DNA of 64,000 bases from Desulfovibrio sp. G11 (lineage in GTDB: Bacteria > Desulfobacterota > Desulfovibrionia > Desulfovibrionales > Desulfovibrionaceae): the NCBI RefSeq assembly GCF_900243745.1, contig NZ_LT984798.1:434001-498000 (forward strand). Direction: 5' to 3'. Each line of letters starts with the position of its first letter. Position 1 is the stretch's first letter. Under the pieces are notes generated by a model. That model was not told the DNA's origin and did no database searches. It saw only the letters and a program-made list of their open reading frames with translations. Shown here piece by piece: positions 54,017 through 63,675 of this stretch. The translations under genes were made by a program, and so were the position numbers.

Positions 54017-54556
54017 CTACTTCTTGCCGCCGGACTTGCCGACCTTGCGGCGAATCGTCTCGGTAGCGTACTTGATACCCTTGCCCTTGTAGGGTTCGGG
54101 CTTGCGGATGCGACGAATCCTGGCGGCCATTTCGCCCACCAGTTCCTTGTCAATACCGCTGATGGTCAGCACCTGGCCTTCCACAGTGGCCTTGAGACCT
54201 TCGGGAAGTTCCACCAGCACCGGATGGGAATAGCCCACCTGAAGCTCGATGATATTGCCTTTCACCGCCACGCGGTAACCAACGCCGATGACTTCCAGGG
54301 CCTTGGAAAAGCCCTTGGTGACGCCGTCGATGCAGTTGGAAAGCAGCGAGCGGCGCAGGCCGTGCTGGGCGCGGGTAACGCGGTCGTCTTCGATGCGGGT
54401 CAGTACAACATGGCCGTCGGCCTGTTCGTACTGGAGCAGGGAGCAGACAGGCGTGCTCAGCGAGCCTTTGGGGCCTTTCACTTCCACAACATCCGTTCCG
54501 ATCTTGACTTCAACGCCATTGGGAACGGGAATGGGCAGTTTACCTATTCTGGACAT
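54017..54556 (-). CDS. rplF: 50S ribosomal protein L6
   Basis: L6 of 179 residues, MSRIGKLPIPVPNGVEVKIG at the start and PEPYKGKGIKYATETIRRKV near the end. Two tandem L6 folds; normal length. Ten bases from rplR and eleven from rpsH. Confidence 0.96.
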   Translation of the reverse strand: MSRIGKLPIPVPNGVEVKIGTDVVEVKGPKGSLSTPVCSLLQYEQADGHVVLTRIEDDRVTRAQHGLRRSLLSNCIDGVTKGFSKALEVIGVGYRVAVKGNIIELQVGYSHPVLVELPEGLKATVEGQVLTISGIDKELVGEMAARIRRIRKPEPYKGKGIKYATETIRRKVGKSGGKK

Positions 54557-54567
54557 GCTCGCACCGC

Positions 54568-54948
54568 CTACCAGATTTCACACAGAAGTTCGCCGCCCAC
54601 CTTCTTTTCATGGGCGGTCATGCCGTCCAGCACGCCGCTGGACGTGGACAAAATGCATATGCCGAGGCCATTCTGCACCCTGGGGATCTTGTGAGCGCCC
54701 ACGTACACGCGGCGGCCAGGAGTGCTGATGCGCTTGAGGCCGCTGATGACGGGCTTGCCCTTCAGATACTTGAGGGTAATGGTAATGTTGCTGTCGGCCA
54801 CGGCCACGTCTTCGACGTAACCTTCCTGCTTGAGGATGGCGGCTAACGATTCCTTCATCCTCGAGCGCGGCACATTTACTTCCTTGTGCAGGGCCAAATG
54901 TGCGTTGCGGATGCGGGTCAGCATATCCGCAATGGGATCTGTCAACAT
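54568..54948 (-). CDS. rpsH: 30S ribosomal protein S8
   Basis: S8 of 126 residues, with DPIADMLTRIRNAHLALHKE, and the C-terminal LGICILSTSSGVLDGMTAHE. In enteric bacteria S8 is the translational repressor of the spc operon, acting at the L5 start; no similar site is evident to me here. Confidence 0.95.
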   Translation of the reverse strand: MLTDPIADMLTRIRNAHLALHKEVNVPRSRMKESLAAILKQEGYVEDVAVADSNITITLKYLKGKPVISGLKRISTPGRRVYVGAHKIPRVQNGLGICILSTSSGVLDGMTAHEKKVGGELLCEIW

Positions 54949-55051
54949 CGAGAAGCTCCTAAGAGTTTGGGGGCGGGGTTAACGGCCCAATGCCGCCACT
55001 TCCCGCGGCGCGCCAAAAACGCGCCATCCGGGCGCTTTCGCGCCCGGAAAT

Positions 55052-55237
55052 TTACCAGCTCGACTTGCGCACGCCGGGCAGCTCGCCACGAAGGGCCATA
55101 TTGCGGAAGCAGATACGGCAGATGCCGAACTGACGCAGAAAAGCCCGGGGCCGGCCGCAGAGCGGGCAGCGATTGTAAGCGCGAGCGCTGAATTTGGGCT
55201 TGCGCTTGGCCTTTACTTCCAAAGAAGTACGGGACAT
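55052..55237 (-). CDS. rpsN: 30S ribosomal protein S14, zinc-binding type
   Basis: S14 of 61 residues, the short type Z with two Cys pairs ([20 protein letters not shown], then RICFR). The long zinc-free form is about 100 residues. It is located between rplE and rpsH as usual. A 103-base gap separates it from rpsH, with a GC-rich repeat GGCGCGCC-like stretch. Confidence 0.94.
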   Translation of the reverse strand: MSRTSLEVKAKRKPKFSARAYNRCPLCGRPRAFLRQFGICRICFRNMALRGELPGVRKSSW

Positions 55238-55247
55238 AGCTTAACTC

Positions 55248-55787
55248 CTACTTGCGGAACGGCATGCCCAGCTGGTCAAGAAGGAACTTGCCTTCCTTGT
55301 CCGTGGCCGCCGTGGTGACAATGGTGATGTTCATACCCTTGGGGTTTTCCACACGGTCGACCTCGAGTTCGGGGAAGATGGTGTGTTCCTTGATGCCCAG
55401 GGTGAAGTTGCCGCGCCCATCGAAACCACGATCAGGAATACCGCGGAAGTCACGTACCCGGGGCAGGGCAAAGTTCATGAGCTTGTCAAGAAAGTCCCAC
55501 ATGCGGTCCCTGCGCAGGGTGACGCGAGCGCCGATAGGCATGCCTTCGCGCAGCTTGAAAGCAGCGATGGATTTTTTGGCGCGTGTCACCACGGCCTTCT
55601 GGCCGGCAATGGCCGAAAGTTCAGCCACGGCTTCTTCCATCAGCTTATTGTTCTGGCTGGCGGCGCCAAGGCCGATGTTCAGAGAGATCTTTTCAATCCC
55701 GGGCAGTTGCATTGATGAGGAGTAACTGAACTCCTTCTGCATTACCGGAACCACCTTCTCTCTATATATCTTTTCAAGGCGTGTCAT
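55248..55787 (-). CDS. rplE: 50S ribosomal protein L5
   Basis: L5 of 179 residues, a 5S rRNA-binding protein. It begins [20 protein letters not shown] and carries [20 protein letters not shown] and [20 protein letters not shown]. Ten bases before rpsN. Confidence 0.96.
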   Translation of the reverse strand: MTRLEKIYREKVVPVMQKEFSYSSSMQLPGIEKISLNIGLGAASQNNKLMEEAVAELSAIAGQKAVVTRAKKSIAAFKLREGMPIGARVTLRRDRMWDFLDKLMNFALPRVRDFRGIPDRGFDGRGNFTLGIKEHTIFPELEVDRVENPKGMNITIVTTAATDKEGKFLLDQLGMPFRK

Positions 55788-55796
55788 CGTATCACC

Positions 55797-56129
55797 TTAT
55801 TCCATGACTTCATTGCACTTTTTGCAGAAGCGCACTTTCTTTTCCTTGCCCTCGGACTCAATGGTCTTGTAACCCACGCGAGTGGCCTTGCCACAAGCGG
55901 AGCAGACAACCATGACGTTGGACACGTGGATCGGCATTTCCTTTTCCACGATACCGCCGGGCTGCTGGGCATAGGGGTTGGGGCGCATGTGGCGCTTGAC
56001 CATATTGGTCTTTTCCACCAGCACGCGATCCTTCTTGCGCAGGATCTTGAGCACCTTGCCGATTTTGCCCGCGTCCTTGCCGGCGATTACCATCACCTTG
56101 TCGTCCTTGCGGATACGATACATTTTCAT
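55797..56129 (-). CDS. rplX: 50S ribosomal protein L24 with Cys-pair extension
   Basis: L24 of 110 residues. The KOW core ([20 protein letters not shown]) and [10 protein letters not shown] are standard. The C-terminal part contains [15 protein letters not shown] and [11 protein letters not shown], two CxxC pairs that could form a zinc ribbon, a feature absent from the Escherichia coli protein. Confidence 0.94.
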   Translation of the reverse strand: MKMYRIRKDDKVMVIAGKDAGKIGKVLKILRKKDRVLVEKTNMVKRHMRPNPYAQQPGGIVEKEMPIHVSNVMVVCSACGKATRVGYKTIESEGKEKKVRFCKKCNEVME

Positions 56130-56138
56130 GACGGTCTC

Positions 56139-56507
56139 CTACAGCACTTCCGGGGCCAGCGAAATAATTTTCATAAAGTTCATGGCGCGCAGCTCACGGG
56201 CCACGGGGCCGAAGATGCGGGTGCCGATAGGCTCACCCTGAGTGGAGAGCAGCACCGCGGCGTTGCCGTCGAACTTGATGTAGCTGCCGTCCATGCGACG
56301 CACTTCTTTGGCGGTGCGCACGATAACAGCTTTCATAACGTCGCCCTTTTTCACTTTGCTATGTGGTATGGCTTCCTTGACGGAAACCACCACGATGTCG
56401 CCGACAGAGGCGTAACGGCGGTGTGAACCGCCCAGCACCTTGATGCAGGCAACCTTTTTGGCGCCGGAATTGTCGGCAACCTGGAGCGTGGATTCTACCT
56501 GAATCAT
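56139..56507 (-). CDS. rplN: 50S ribosomal protein L14
   Basis: L14 of 122 residues, [20 protein letters not shown], with [20 protein letters not shown] and [20 protein letters not shown]. Standard length, ten bases from rplX. Confidence 0.96.
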   Translation of the reverse strand: MIQVESTLQVADNSGAKKVACIKVLGGSHRRYASVGDIVVVSVKEAIPHSKVKKGDVMKAVIVRTAKEVRRMDGSYIKFDGNAAVLLSTQGEPIGTRIFGPVARELRAMNFMKIISLAPEVL

Positions 56508-56516
56508 GGCACTACC

Positions 56517-56780
56517 CTATACGGCTTTTTCAATGATGGAGACCAGATGCCAACGCTTGTTGCGCGAAAGCGGACGGAACTCCACAATTTTGACCTTATC
56601 GCCCATACCGCATTCGTTCATGGGATCATGAGCCGTGAACTTCTTGCGGCGCCTCACATACTTTTTGAGCAGAGGGTGCTTGACCAGGGTCTCAACGCGC
56701 ACGACAATGGTCTTGTCGTTCTTGTCGCTCACCACAATGCCGGTCAGCGTTCTGCCCTTACGATCTTCCAGAGCTTGCAT
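56517..56780 (-). CDS. rpsQ: 30S ribosomal protein S17
   Basis: S17 of 87 residues, an OB-fold 16S rRNA-binding protein with [20 protein letters not shown] and the conserved [20 protein letters not shown]. One base after rpmC. Confidence 0.95.
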   Translation of the reverse strand: MQALEDRKGRTLTGIVVSDKNDKTIVVRVETLVKHPLLKKYVRRRKKFTAHDPMNECGMGDKVKIVEFRPLSRNKRWHLVSIIEKAV

Positions 56781-56781
56781 T

Positions 56782-57012
56782 TTAGGCCCTCTGTTCCTTT
56801 TCGTTCAGTACAGTCTCGATGCGCGCCACCTGCTTCCGCATGGCTTTCAGCTCGGAAGTCTTCTCAAGCTGCGCGGCGGCATGCTTGAACCGGGCGGTCA
56901 TCAGTTCCTGGCGCTGTTCGGCCAGCTTGCCGCGCAGCTCTTCAACGCTCATGGAGCGAAGATCAGCGGCGACGGGCCGGGCGCCCTTGTCGTTTTTTTT
57001 CTTGGCGGCCAT
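56782..57012 (-). CDS. rpmC: 50S ribosomal protein L29
   Basis: L29 of 76 residues. A basic N-terminal extension of about 18 residues ([20 protein letters not shown]) precedes the two-helix core ([20 protein letters not shown]). The core lies at the nascent-chain exit. ATG 57012 overlaps the rplP stop by one base. Confidence 0.92.
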   Translation of the reverse strand: MAAKKKNDKGARPVAADLRSMSVEELRGKLAEQRQELMTARFKHAAAQLEKTSELKAMRKQVARIETVLNEKEQRA

Positions 57013-57425
57013 TAGATGCCCTCCCTCACCACGATGACGGTCTTCACGGGCAGCTTGTGCGCGGCGCGGGTGAGCGCTTCGCGAGCAAGGTCAAGGCTGA
57101 CGCCCTTGATTTCATACAGCACGCGACCGGGTTTCACCGGAGCGCACCAGCCGACCGGCGCACCCTTACCGGAACCCTGACGGGTTTCCAGAGGTTTGGC
57201 GGTCACGGGGCGGTCGGGGAACACGCGGATCCACACTTTACCGCCGCGTTTGATATGGCGCATCATGGCGATACGCGCGGCTTCGATTTGCTGGCTGGTG
57301 AGCTGGCCATGCTGTACGGCCTTCAAACCAATATCGCCAAAGGCAACGGTGGCGCCGCGGGTGGCCAGACCGCGCAGGCGGCCCTTCTGCCATTTGCGGA
57401 ATTTAACTTTTTTGGGCGCAAGCAT
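57012..57425 (-). CDS. rplP: 50S ribosomal protein L16
   Basis: L16 of 137 residues, [19 protein letters not shown] with the Gly-rich [20 protein letters not shown] segment near the peptidyl-transferase centre. It overlaps rpsC and rpmC by a single base each, a translational coupling chain. Confidence 0.96.
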
Positions 57426-58066
57426 TACTGATCAACCTCTTTGTCAAGGATTTCACCCTTGTATATCCACACCTTGACACCAATGATGCCGTAGGTGGTG
57501 CGCGCTTCGGCAAAGCCGTAATCGATATCGGCGCGCAGGGTCTGCAAGGGCACCCGGCCATCGCGGTACCATTCGGTACGGGCGATTTCAGCACCGGCCA
57601 GACGGCCGGAGCACGTTACCTTGATACCTTCGCCGCCGAACTTGCGGGCCATGGACACGGTGCGCTTCATGGCGCGCCGGAAGGCCACACGGCGTTCCAG
57701 CTGCTGGGCGATATTTTCGGCCACAAGCTGGGCGTCCACTTCAGGACGGCGGATTTCATTCACTTCCAGAGAAAACTCGCGTCCGAACTTCTGACGAAGG
57801 TCATTGCGCAGCTTTTCAATTTCCACGCCTTTGCGCCCGATAACGATGCCGGGACGCGCCGTGGACAGAATAAGCCGTACCTTGCCGCCAGCACGTTCAA
57901 TCTCGATCTTGGAAAGCCCTGCATGATAGAGGAGCTTTTTGACGAACGCGCGGATCTTGCTGTCTTCGTAGACAAAGGCAGGGTATTCCTTCTTGCTGAA
58001 CCAGCGGGACTGCCAATTCTTGTTGTACCCAAGCCGGAACCCGAACGGATGTACTTTCTGACCCAT
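57425..58066 (-). CDS. rpsC: 30S ribosomal protein S3
   Basis: S3 of 213 residues, [20 protein letters not shown], with a KH domain ([20 protein letters not shown]) and the C-terminal [20 protein letters not shown]. It lines the mRNA entry channel. Three bases after rplV. Confidence 0.96.
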
Positions 58067-58069
58067 AGC

Positions 58070-58408
58070 CTATTCCTGCCCTTCTGCGAGTATAACGGTG
58101 ATGTGGCTCGTGCGCTTGTTGATCTTGGTAGCCCGGCCCTGAGCACGGGGCATGAAGCGCTTCCAGGTGGGACCTTCGTTAACAACGACTTCCTTCACCA
58201 CCATGGCATCCACATCAACGCCGCCCAGCTGGGAGGCATTAGCCAGCGCGCTCTTGAGCACGCCGTAAAGAACCCCCGCGGGCTTGTTGGGCGTGAAGCG
58301 CAGAAGGTTCATAGCCTCCTCCACTCCAAGACCCTGCACGTTCTTGGCCACAAGACGGGTCTTGCGCGGCGAAACGCGCTGGAACTTCGCAATAGCTTTA
58401 GATTCCAT
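58070..58408 (-). CDS. rplV: 50S ribosomal protein L22
   Basis: L22 of 112 residues with KFQRVSPRKTRLVAKNVQGL and the extended hairpin segment that lines the exit tunnel (GPTWKRFMPRAQGRATKINK). Nine bases from rpsS. Confidence 0.95.
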   Translation of the reverse strand: MESKAIAKFQRVSPRKTRLVAKNVQGLGVEEAMNLLRFTPNKPAGVLYGVLKSALANASQLGGVDVDAMVVKEVVVNEGPTWKRFMPRAQGRATKINKRTSHITVILAEGQE

Positions 58409-58417
58409 ATCGCTACC

Positions 58418-58702
58418 CTACTTCCTGCCGGCCTTGGCCTTTTTGTCGGCGGCATGCCCATGGTAGGTACGGGTGGGCGAAAATTCGCCCAGCTTGTGGC
58501 CCACCATGTTTTCGGTGACGAACACCGGCACGAACTTCTTGCCATTATGCACCGCAAAGGTCAGTCCCACCATTTCGGGCAGGATGGTCGAGCGGCGCGA
58601 CCAGGTCTTGAGCACGCGGCGGTCACTGTTGGCCACAGCGGTGTCGACCTTTTTCATCAAATGGCCGTCAACAAACGGCCCTTTTTTCAATGATCTCGGC
58701 AT
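58418..58702 (-). CDS. rpsS: 30S ribosomal protein S19
   Basis: S19 of 94 residues, [19 protein letters not shown], with [20 protein letters not shown] and the ending [18 protein letters not shown]. Standard. Nine bases after rplB. Confidence 0.96.
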
Positions 58703-58711
58703 GAGCTACTC

Positions 58712-59560
58712 CTACTTCTGGCCGCGGCGTTTAACAATAAGCCTGGAAGAGGCCTTCTTTTTGTCGCGGGTCTTGTACCCCTTGGCAGGCATGCCCCAGG
58801 GCGACACAGGATGGCGGCCGCCGGAGCTTCTGCCTTCGCCACCACCCAGGGGGTGGTCGATGGGGTTCATGGCCACGCCACGGACCTTGGGACGGCGGCC
58901 GAGCCAGCGGTTGCGGCCTGCCTTGCCCAGCCTGATGCTTTCGTGGTGCACGTTGCCCACCTGGCCCACAGTGGCCACGCAGGTAACCAGCACCTTGCGC
59001 ACTTCGCCCGAGGGCAGGCGCAGGAGAGCATACTTGCCTTCCTTGGCTACCAGCTGGGCGTAGGTTCCGGCGGCGCGGCAGAGCTGGCCGCCCTTACCGG
59101 GGTACAGCTCGATGTTGTGGATGACCGTGCCCACAGGAATGCGCTGCATGGGCAGGGCATTGCCGGGCATGATGTCGGCCACTTCGCCGTTGCGGTCGTT
59201 GACGCCGCTCATGACCACATCGCCCTGCTTCAGGCCCACAGGGGCCAGAATGTAGCGCTTTTCGCCGTCTGTATAATGCAGCAGGGCGATACGGGCAGTA
59301 CGGTTGGGATCGTACTCGATGTGCGCCACGCGGGCTTCAATGCCGGTCTTGTCGCGTTTGAAGTCAATAATACGGTACAGACGCTTGACGCCACCGCCGC
59401 GACGGCGGCTGGTGATGCGGCCCAGATTGTTACGGCCGGACTTTTTGGTCAGACCGACAGTGAGGGACTTCTCGGGGCGCGTCCGGGTGATTTCCTCAAA
59501 ATCGGAAACCGTCTGGAAACGACGCCCAGCGGAAGTCGGTTTCAGCTTGCGGACAGCCAT
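58712..59560 (-). CDS. rplB: 50S ribosomal protein L2
   Basis: L2 of 282 residues, needed for subunit association and peptidyl transfer. It has [20 protein letters not shown], and the C-terminal catalytic-site loop [20 protein letters not shown] containing the conserved His. Slightly longer than the Escherichia coli protein (273). Confidence 0.96.
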   Translation of the reverse strand: MAVRKLKPTSAGRRFQTVSDFEEITRTRPEKSLTVGLTKKSGRNNLGRITSRRRGGGVKRLYRIIDFKRDKTGIEARVAHIEYDPNRTARIALLHYTDGEKRYILAPVGLKQGDVVMSGVNDRNGEVADIMPGNALPMQRIPVGTVIHNIELYPGKGGQLCRAAGTYAQLVAKEGKYALLRLPSGEVRKVLVTCVATVGQVGNVHHESIRLGKAGRNRWLGRRPKVRGVAMNPIDHPLGGGEGRSSGGRHPVSPWGMPAKGYKTRDKKKASSRLIVKRRGQK

Positions 59561-59562
59561 GC

Positions 59563-59853
59563 TTATACTCCCTCGAAGAACTCGATTTTATCGCCCTGGC
59601 GCAGCGTCACATACGCTTTTTTCCAGCCGGGCTTGCGGCCGACAACGCGGCCCTGGCGCTCCCTGTTCAGGGGCGCGCGGCGAACCACGTTAACCGCTTC
59701 CACTTTAACATCAAAAGCCTTTTCCACGGCCTGCTTGATTTCAAGCTTGTTGGCCTGGGTGTGGACCATAAAGGCCACCTGCTGCGCTTCGTCCTTGAGC
59801 ATGGTCGTCTTTTCGGTCAGCAGGGGCTTGAGCAGAACAGAAGTGATTTCCAT
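59563..59853 (-). CDS. rplW: 50S ribosomal protein L23
   Basis: L23 of 96 residues at the tunnel exit, where trigger factor docks. [20 protein letters not shown] and the [19 protein letters not shown] ending are typical. Two bases between its neighbours. Confidence 0.95.
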   Translation of the reverse strand: MEITSVLLKPLLTEKTTMLKDEAQQVAFMVHTQANKLEIKQAVEKAFDVKVEAVNVVRRAPLNRERQGRVVGRKPGWKKAYVTLRQGDKIEFFEGV

Positions 59854-59855
59854 AA

Positions 59856-60488
59856 CTAAGCTCCCTTCTTCTCGAAGCGCGCCTGCACAGATTCCACAGC
59901 GCCTTCCAGCAGCACAAGCTGCTTGTGCTTCAGGATTTCAAGCACGCTCAGGCGGTCCACCGTGGTCAGGGTGAGGCCGGGGATGTTGCGGGCCGAACGG
60001 GTCAGGTCCGCATTTTCCTCGGGCGCCACAATGAGGGCCTTGGTAAGACCCAGGGTGTCGGCCACCTTGGCAAAATGTTTGGTTTTGGCTTCGGGCAGCA
60101 CAATGCCCTTGACCACCATCAGGCTTTCAGCGGCCAGACGGCTCGAAAGGGCCATCTTGAGGGCCAGGCTGCGCACCTTGCTGTTCACCTTGAAGGTGTA
60201 GTCGCGGGGGCTGGGGCCGAAGGTGATCGCGCCGCCGCGCCAGATGGGCGAACGGTTGGAGCCGGCGCGAGCGCGACCGGTACCCTTCTGCTTCCAGGGC
60301 TTGGCGCCGCCGCCGGAAACAAAGGCGCGGGTTTTGACATTGTGCGTCCCGGCGCGTTTGGCCGCCATCTGCGCACGTGCCACGAGGTTGAGGATTTCGG
60401 GCCTCACCTCGATTTCGAACACGTCGGAAGCCAGCGTAACTTCACCGCTTTCCTGCTTGTTCTGGTCATATACTTTCACGGTAGCCAT
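59856..60488 (-). CDS. rplD: 50S ribosomal protein L4
   Basis: L4 of 210 residues, with the basic loop WKQKGTGRARAGSNRSPIWR reaching the exit tunnel, and PRDYTFKVNSKVRSLALKMA. In enteric bacteria L4 autoregulates the S10 operon through its leader. GGAAGCAGCA before ATG 60488. Confidence 0.96.
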   Translation of the reverse strand: MATVKVYDQNKQESGEVTLASDVFEIEVRPEILNLVARAQMAAKRAGTHNVKTRAFVSGGGAKPWKQKGTGRARAGSNRSPIWRGGAITFGPSPRDYTFKVNSKVRSLALKMALSSRLAAESLMVVKGIVLPEAKTKHFAKVADTLGLTKALIVAPEENADLTRSARNIPGLTLTTVDRLSVLEILKHKQLVLLEGAVESVQARFEKKGA

Positions 60489-60499
60489 TGCTGCTTCCT

Positions 60500-61129
60500 C
60501 TACTGCTTGCGGATCAGCACCAGCCCGTTCTTGGGGCCGGGCACGGAACCTTTGACCAGAATGACGTTGTCTTCAGGACGCACGTCAACGATGGTCAGGC
60601 CCATTTCCGTAACGGTTTCATTGCCCCAGTGACCGGCCATTTTCCGGCCCTTGAACACGCGACCGGGAAAAGTGTTGTTACCGATGGAGCCGTTGTTGCG
60701 GTGCACCTTTTCGCAGCCGTGCGAATCCTTGGAACCGGCGAAGTTCCAGCGGCGCATGCGGCCCTGGTAGCCCTTACCCACGCTCTTGCCGGTCACCTTG
60801 ACGGTGTCGCCGGCAGCGAACATTTCAACGGTAAGTTCCTGTCCCAGTTCCTGCTCAGGAGCAGCCGTAAGACGGATTTCGCGCAGATGGCGGAAGAGGC
60901 CCTTGCCAGCCTTGGCAAAGTGGCCCTGCATGGCCTTGCTCACATGCTTTTCCTTAGCGTTGGTCATCGCGATCTGCACGGCGTTATAGCCGTCGGAATC
61001 CGCGGTCTTGACCTGGGTGACGGGGCAAGGCCCTGCCTCAATCACCGTGACGGGCACGGCTGCGCCGTTACCGTCAAATATGCGGGTCATACCGAGTTTG
61101 CGACCCAAAATTCCCATTTTCTCAGCCAT
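60500..61129 (-). CDS. rplC: 50S ribosomal protein L3
   Basis: L3 of 209 residues, [20 protein letters not shown], the extended loop [20 protein letters not shown] and [20 protein letters not shown]. One of the two proteins that initiate 50S assembly. Twelve bases after rpsJ. Confidence 0.96.
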   Translation of the reverse strand: MAEKMGILGRKLGMTRIFDGNGAAVPVTVIEAGPCPVTQVKTADSDGYNAVQIAMTNAKEKHVSKAMQGHFAKAGKGLFRHLREIRLTAAPEQELGQELTVEMFAAGDTVKVTGKSVGKGYQGRMRRWNFAGSKDSHGCEKVHRNNGSIGNNTFPGRVFKGRKMAGHWGNETVTEMGLTIVDVRPEDNVILVKGSVPGPKNGLVLIRKQ

Positions 61130-61141
61130 GACTGCCTCTCG

Positions 61142-61459
61142 CTAGAGCTTGATTTCCACGTCCACACCGGCGGGCAAGGAAAGCTTGCCCAGCGCGTCGA
61201 CGGTCTGCTGCGTGGGTTCCAGAATATCCATAAGGCGCTTGTGGATACGCATCTCAAACTGTTCACGGGACTTTTTGTCCACGTGCACGGAACGCTGGAT
61301 GGTGTACTTGTGGATGTTGGTGGGCAGAGGGATTGGCCCTGCCACTCCAGCACCCGTATTGCGCGCCGTATCCACGATTTCCGCAACGGCTTTATCCAGT
61401 ATGCGGTAATCGTAGGCTTTGAGCTTGATCCGAATGCGATCGCTGCTAACTGTCGTCAT
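61142..61459 (-). CDS. rpsJ: 30S ribosomal protein S10
   Basis: S10 of 105 residues from ATG 61459 ([20 protein letters not shown]), with GGAGTAGGCACA upstream, and the conserved [20 protein letters not shown]. Upstream in-frame codons are not coding. It also serves as NusE in antitermination. First gene of the cluster; tuf, fusA, rpsG and rpsL, which often precede it, are not here. Confidence 0.96.
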   Translation of the reverse strand: MTTVSSDRIRIKLKAYDYRILDKAVAEIVDTARNTGAGVAGPIPLPTNIHKYTIQRSVHVDKKSREQFEMRIHKRLMDILEPTQQTVDALGKLSLPAGVDVEIKL

Positions 61460-62063
61460 TGTGCCTACTCCGTTTGCAAAAACATCCCACCTGCCGACCA
61501 CCGGCAGTGCGGGCTTCTTCACAGCATACGCGGGGCCATGAAGTATGACCCGAAGGCCGACCTCACCCTGGAAGGGACGGAACGGAGCAACGTAAGGGGC
61601 TGCGCTAATGCGCGCATCATGCCTGATAATCAGGAAATTCGGAAGATTTTGGACGCCTGAACGCGCCTGCATCATCCGCATGATGCTCCCCGGCGTCGCC
61701 CAGGCCAGGCCACCAAGAAAAGGTGGCAAGGCGGTCCCGCAGGGTCACCAAATGAGGGGTATACCCCTCTACCTTACAGCCCCGGGTCACGCGCGCCTCC
61801 GGGGCAGCGGTGGGATCCGTCTTTGGGCTGGAACGGCTCGACATTGTCCGGCATCTGGTAACGCCTGCACATGTCAAATCCTGTGCGATCGCGATTGACC
61901 GCGCCAGGTGCAGCAGAGCAGGCTCGACCTGCCCTTCCCTGCCGTCCAGGGAAATACCCATTGAAGACACCTGTCCTCATGGGCAAGCGTTGTTCTAGCT
62001 AACACACGGCGCGGCGTCAAGGCTTTTTGCCATATTTTTTGTTTTTGCCTCTGTCGCGCGCAC

Positions 62064-62092
62064 TTGACAACACACTAAAAAACTACGTATGA
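62064..62092 (+). promoter_or_regulatory. Promoter of the pseudo-receiver/TPR gene
   Basis: A perfect -35 TTGACA (62064-62069) is followed after 17-18 bases by a weak -10 (GTATGA/TATGAG). The gene starts 112 bases further on. Confidence 0.45.
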
Positions 62093-62154
62093 GCCAATAC
62101 AATTCCGCCATGCTGTGGCCTGCCACGGAGACGGAAAACATTTCCCCTGTTTTC

Positions 62155-62184
62155 ACGGCCGGTTCCGGCCGTTTTATTCTTTTG
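62155..62184 (+). terminator. Attenuator-like stem in the leader of the pseudo-receiver gene
   Basis: ACGGCCGG-TT-CCGGCCGT followed by TTTATTCTTTTG is a good rho-independent terminator, but it lies between the only candidate promoter and the start codon at 62204. It may stop most transcripts early, or terminate a short RNA. Confidence 0.55.
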
Positions 62185-62203
62185 AATCCCCAAAGGAGAT
62201 GTC

Positions 62204-63565
62204 ATGGCATCCGACCCGGCCCTGAAAGCCCGGCAGACATCCTATCAGGACACTGTCATCAATTATATAAGCAAGGAAGGCGGGCACGTCATTGCCCTTA
62301 CTGATGACCAGGCCTTCAGCACGCAACTACGCCTTACCCTGGCGAAAGAACTGGGCCTCTCCGCCCCCGGGCAGTTTACCGCCCTTACTGACCCCCGCCA
62401 CCTGCCCGACGAACTGCGCAACCTTCTGCAACGGCACCCTGCCCCTCTGCTTTTTCTTGAACGCAGCATTGGCGGACAGGACCTGAGCTTTCTTGTAGGC
62501 CAGATCAAGCAGGCCTATACCGCGCTCAAGATTATTATTCTCACCAGTGAGGTGCAACGCGACAGGCTCATGCTGCTGCACGAAGTCGGCGCGGACAACT
62601 TCATTGCCAAACCTGTTTCAATGAACACGCTTATTGAAAAAATGGCCTTTACCATTAAACCCCAGGGCAAGCTTGGGCAGGCCATTGACCTGGCCAAGGG
62701 CCTGCTTGAACGCAAGGAATATACACAGGCTCTGGCCGCCAGCCGCAAAATTCTTGAAATCAAGCCCGGCAGCGCCGCCGCCTACCTCGTTATGGGTGAT
62801 GCCCACCGGGGCCTTGCCGAGTATGACCTTGCCAGAGAGGCCTATGAAGCCGCAGCAGCCGCGGCCGACCTGTACCTGGCCCCGTTGCAGCGGCTGGCAG
62901 AAATGTACGAATACCTGGGCGACAGGGAAAACCAGTTGCGCTACCTGCAAAAGCTCGACCACATTTCACCGCTCAACGTCAACCGCAAAGTCAGCCTGGG
63001 TGAAGTGCATCTGGCCCTGGGCAATACGGAGCAGGCGGAAGACTTTTTTGACAGGGCGCTTGTGCAGATGAACCGTGAGGCAGTGGAGGGGCTAAGCGCA
63101 CTCTCCGGCCGCATAGCCGGGGTGTACGCGGAGCGCGATCCGCTCAAGGCCGAAAAATTCCTGCGCAACAGCCTCGATGTTAAAGGAAAATATCTTTCCA
63201 AAAGTGATCTTGCGCTATTTAACCAGCTTGGTATCAGCCTGCGCAAACAGGGCCGCTGGCAGGACGCCATTACGGAATACAAACGGGCAGTCAGGATTGC
63301 GCCCGAAGATGCCAACCTCTACTATAATATGGGTATGGCCTTTGCCGAAGGGCAGGATTTTCTGCAGGCCAAGGCCAACCTGCTTAAGGCGCTGGATATG
63401 GACCCGGACCTGTATCGGGCCAGCGTAACCATTGCCTACAATTATGGCGCTGTTTTTCTTCAGTCACGCGAAAAGCAGCGTGCGGCCCAGTTCTTTCAGG
63501 CGGCCCTTGATATGGAGCCTGGCCATGCAGGTGCGCGGCGCGGCCTTGAGCGCAGCATGATGTAG
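62204..63565 (+). CDS. Pseudo-receiver/TPR protein
   Basis: Protein of 453 residues. Residues about 25-150 have the receiver layout: ALTDDQAFSTQLR at the first strand, LLFLERSIGG where the phosphoacceptor Asp should be (Glu instead), the hydroxyl residue in IIILTSEVQ, and Lys in FIAKPVSMNTLIEK. The rest is at least seven TPR-like helical pairs (for example YTQALAASRKILEIKPGSAA, WQDAITEYKRAVRIAPEDAN). Such proteins usually act as scaffolds, for instance in chemotaxis or secretion. AAAGGAGATGTC is the ribosome-binding site. No operon partner; a terminator follows at 63636. Confidence 0.8.
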   Translation: MASDPALKARQTSYQDTVINYISKEGGHVIALTDDQAFSTQLRLTLAKELGLSAPGQFTALTDPRHLPDELRNLLQRHPAPLLFLERSIGGQDLSFLVGQIKQAYTALKIIILTSEVQRDRLMLLHEVGADNFIAKPVSMNTLIEKMAFTIKPQGKLGQAIDLAKGLLERKEYTQALAASRKILEIKPGSAAAYLVMGDAHRGLAEYDLAREAYEAAAAAADLYLAPLQRLAEMYEYLGDRENQLRYLQKLDHISPLNVNRKVSLGEVHLALGNTEQAEDFFDRALVQMNREAVEGLSALSGRIAGVYAERDPLKAEKFLRNSLDVKGKYLSKSDLALFNQLGISLRKQGRWQDAITEYKRAVRIAPEDANLYYNMGMAFAEGQDFLQAKANLLKALDMDPDLYRASVTIAYNYGAVFLQSREKQRAAQFFQAALDMEPGHAGARRGLERSMM

Positions 63566-63635
63566 CGACAGCAAAAAACCGCCCCGCGGCGGCGGCCCCT
63601 GTACTGCCGCCCGTTCTTCCCGCCCCAGAGCGACA

Positions 63636-63664
63636 AAAAGCGGCCCGTCAGGCGGACCGCTTTT
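63636..63664 (+). terminator. Terminator after the pseudo-receiver gene
   Basis: AAAGCGG-c-CCG pairs with CGG-a-CCGCTTT, with a few T at the end, 70 bases after the stop. The IS4 copy 2 end lies 12 bases further. Confidence 0.65.
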
Positions 63665-63675
63665 GCATATCGGCA

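Larger units (their letters stand above)
61460..62203. promoter_or_regulatory. Divergent control region of the S10 operon and pseudo-receiver gene
   Basis: 744 bases without a gene. Minus-strand side: a perfect 16-bp palindrome GAGGGGTATACCCCTC (61754-61769) and a stem GCCCCGG/CCGGGGC (61779-61805), possible leader structures of the S10 mRNA. Plus-strand side: promoter at 62064-62092 and attenuator-like stem at 62155-62184. I could not place the S10 promoter. Confidence 0.5.
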
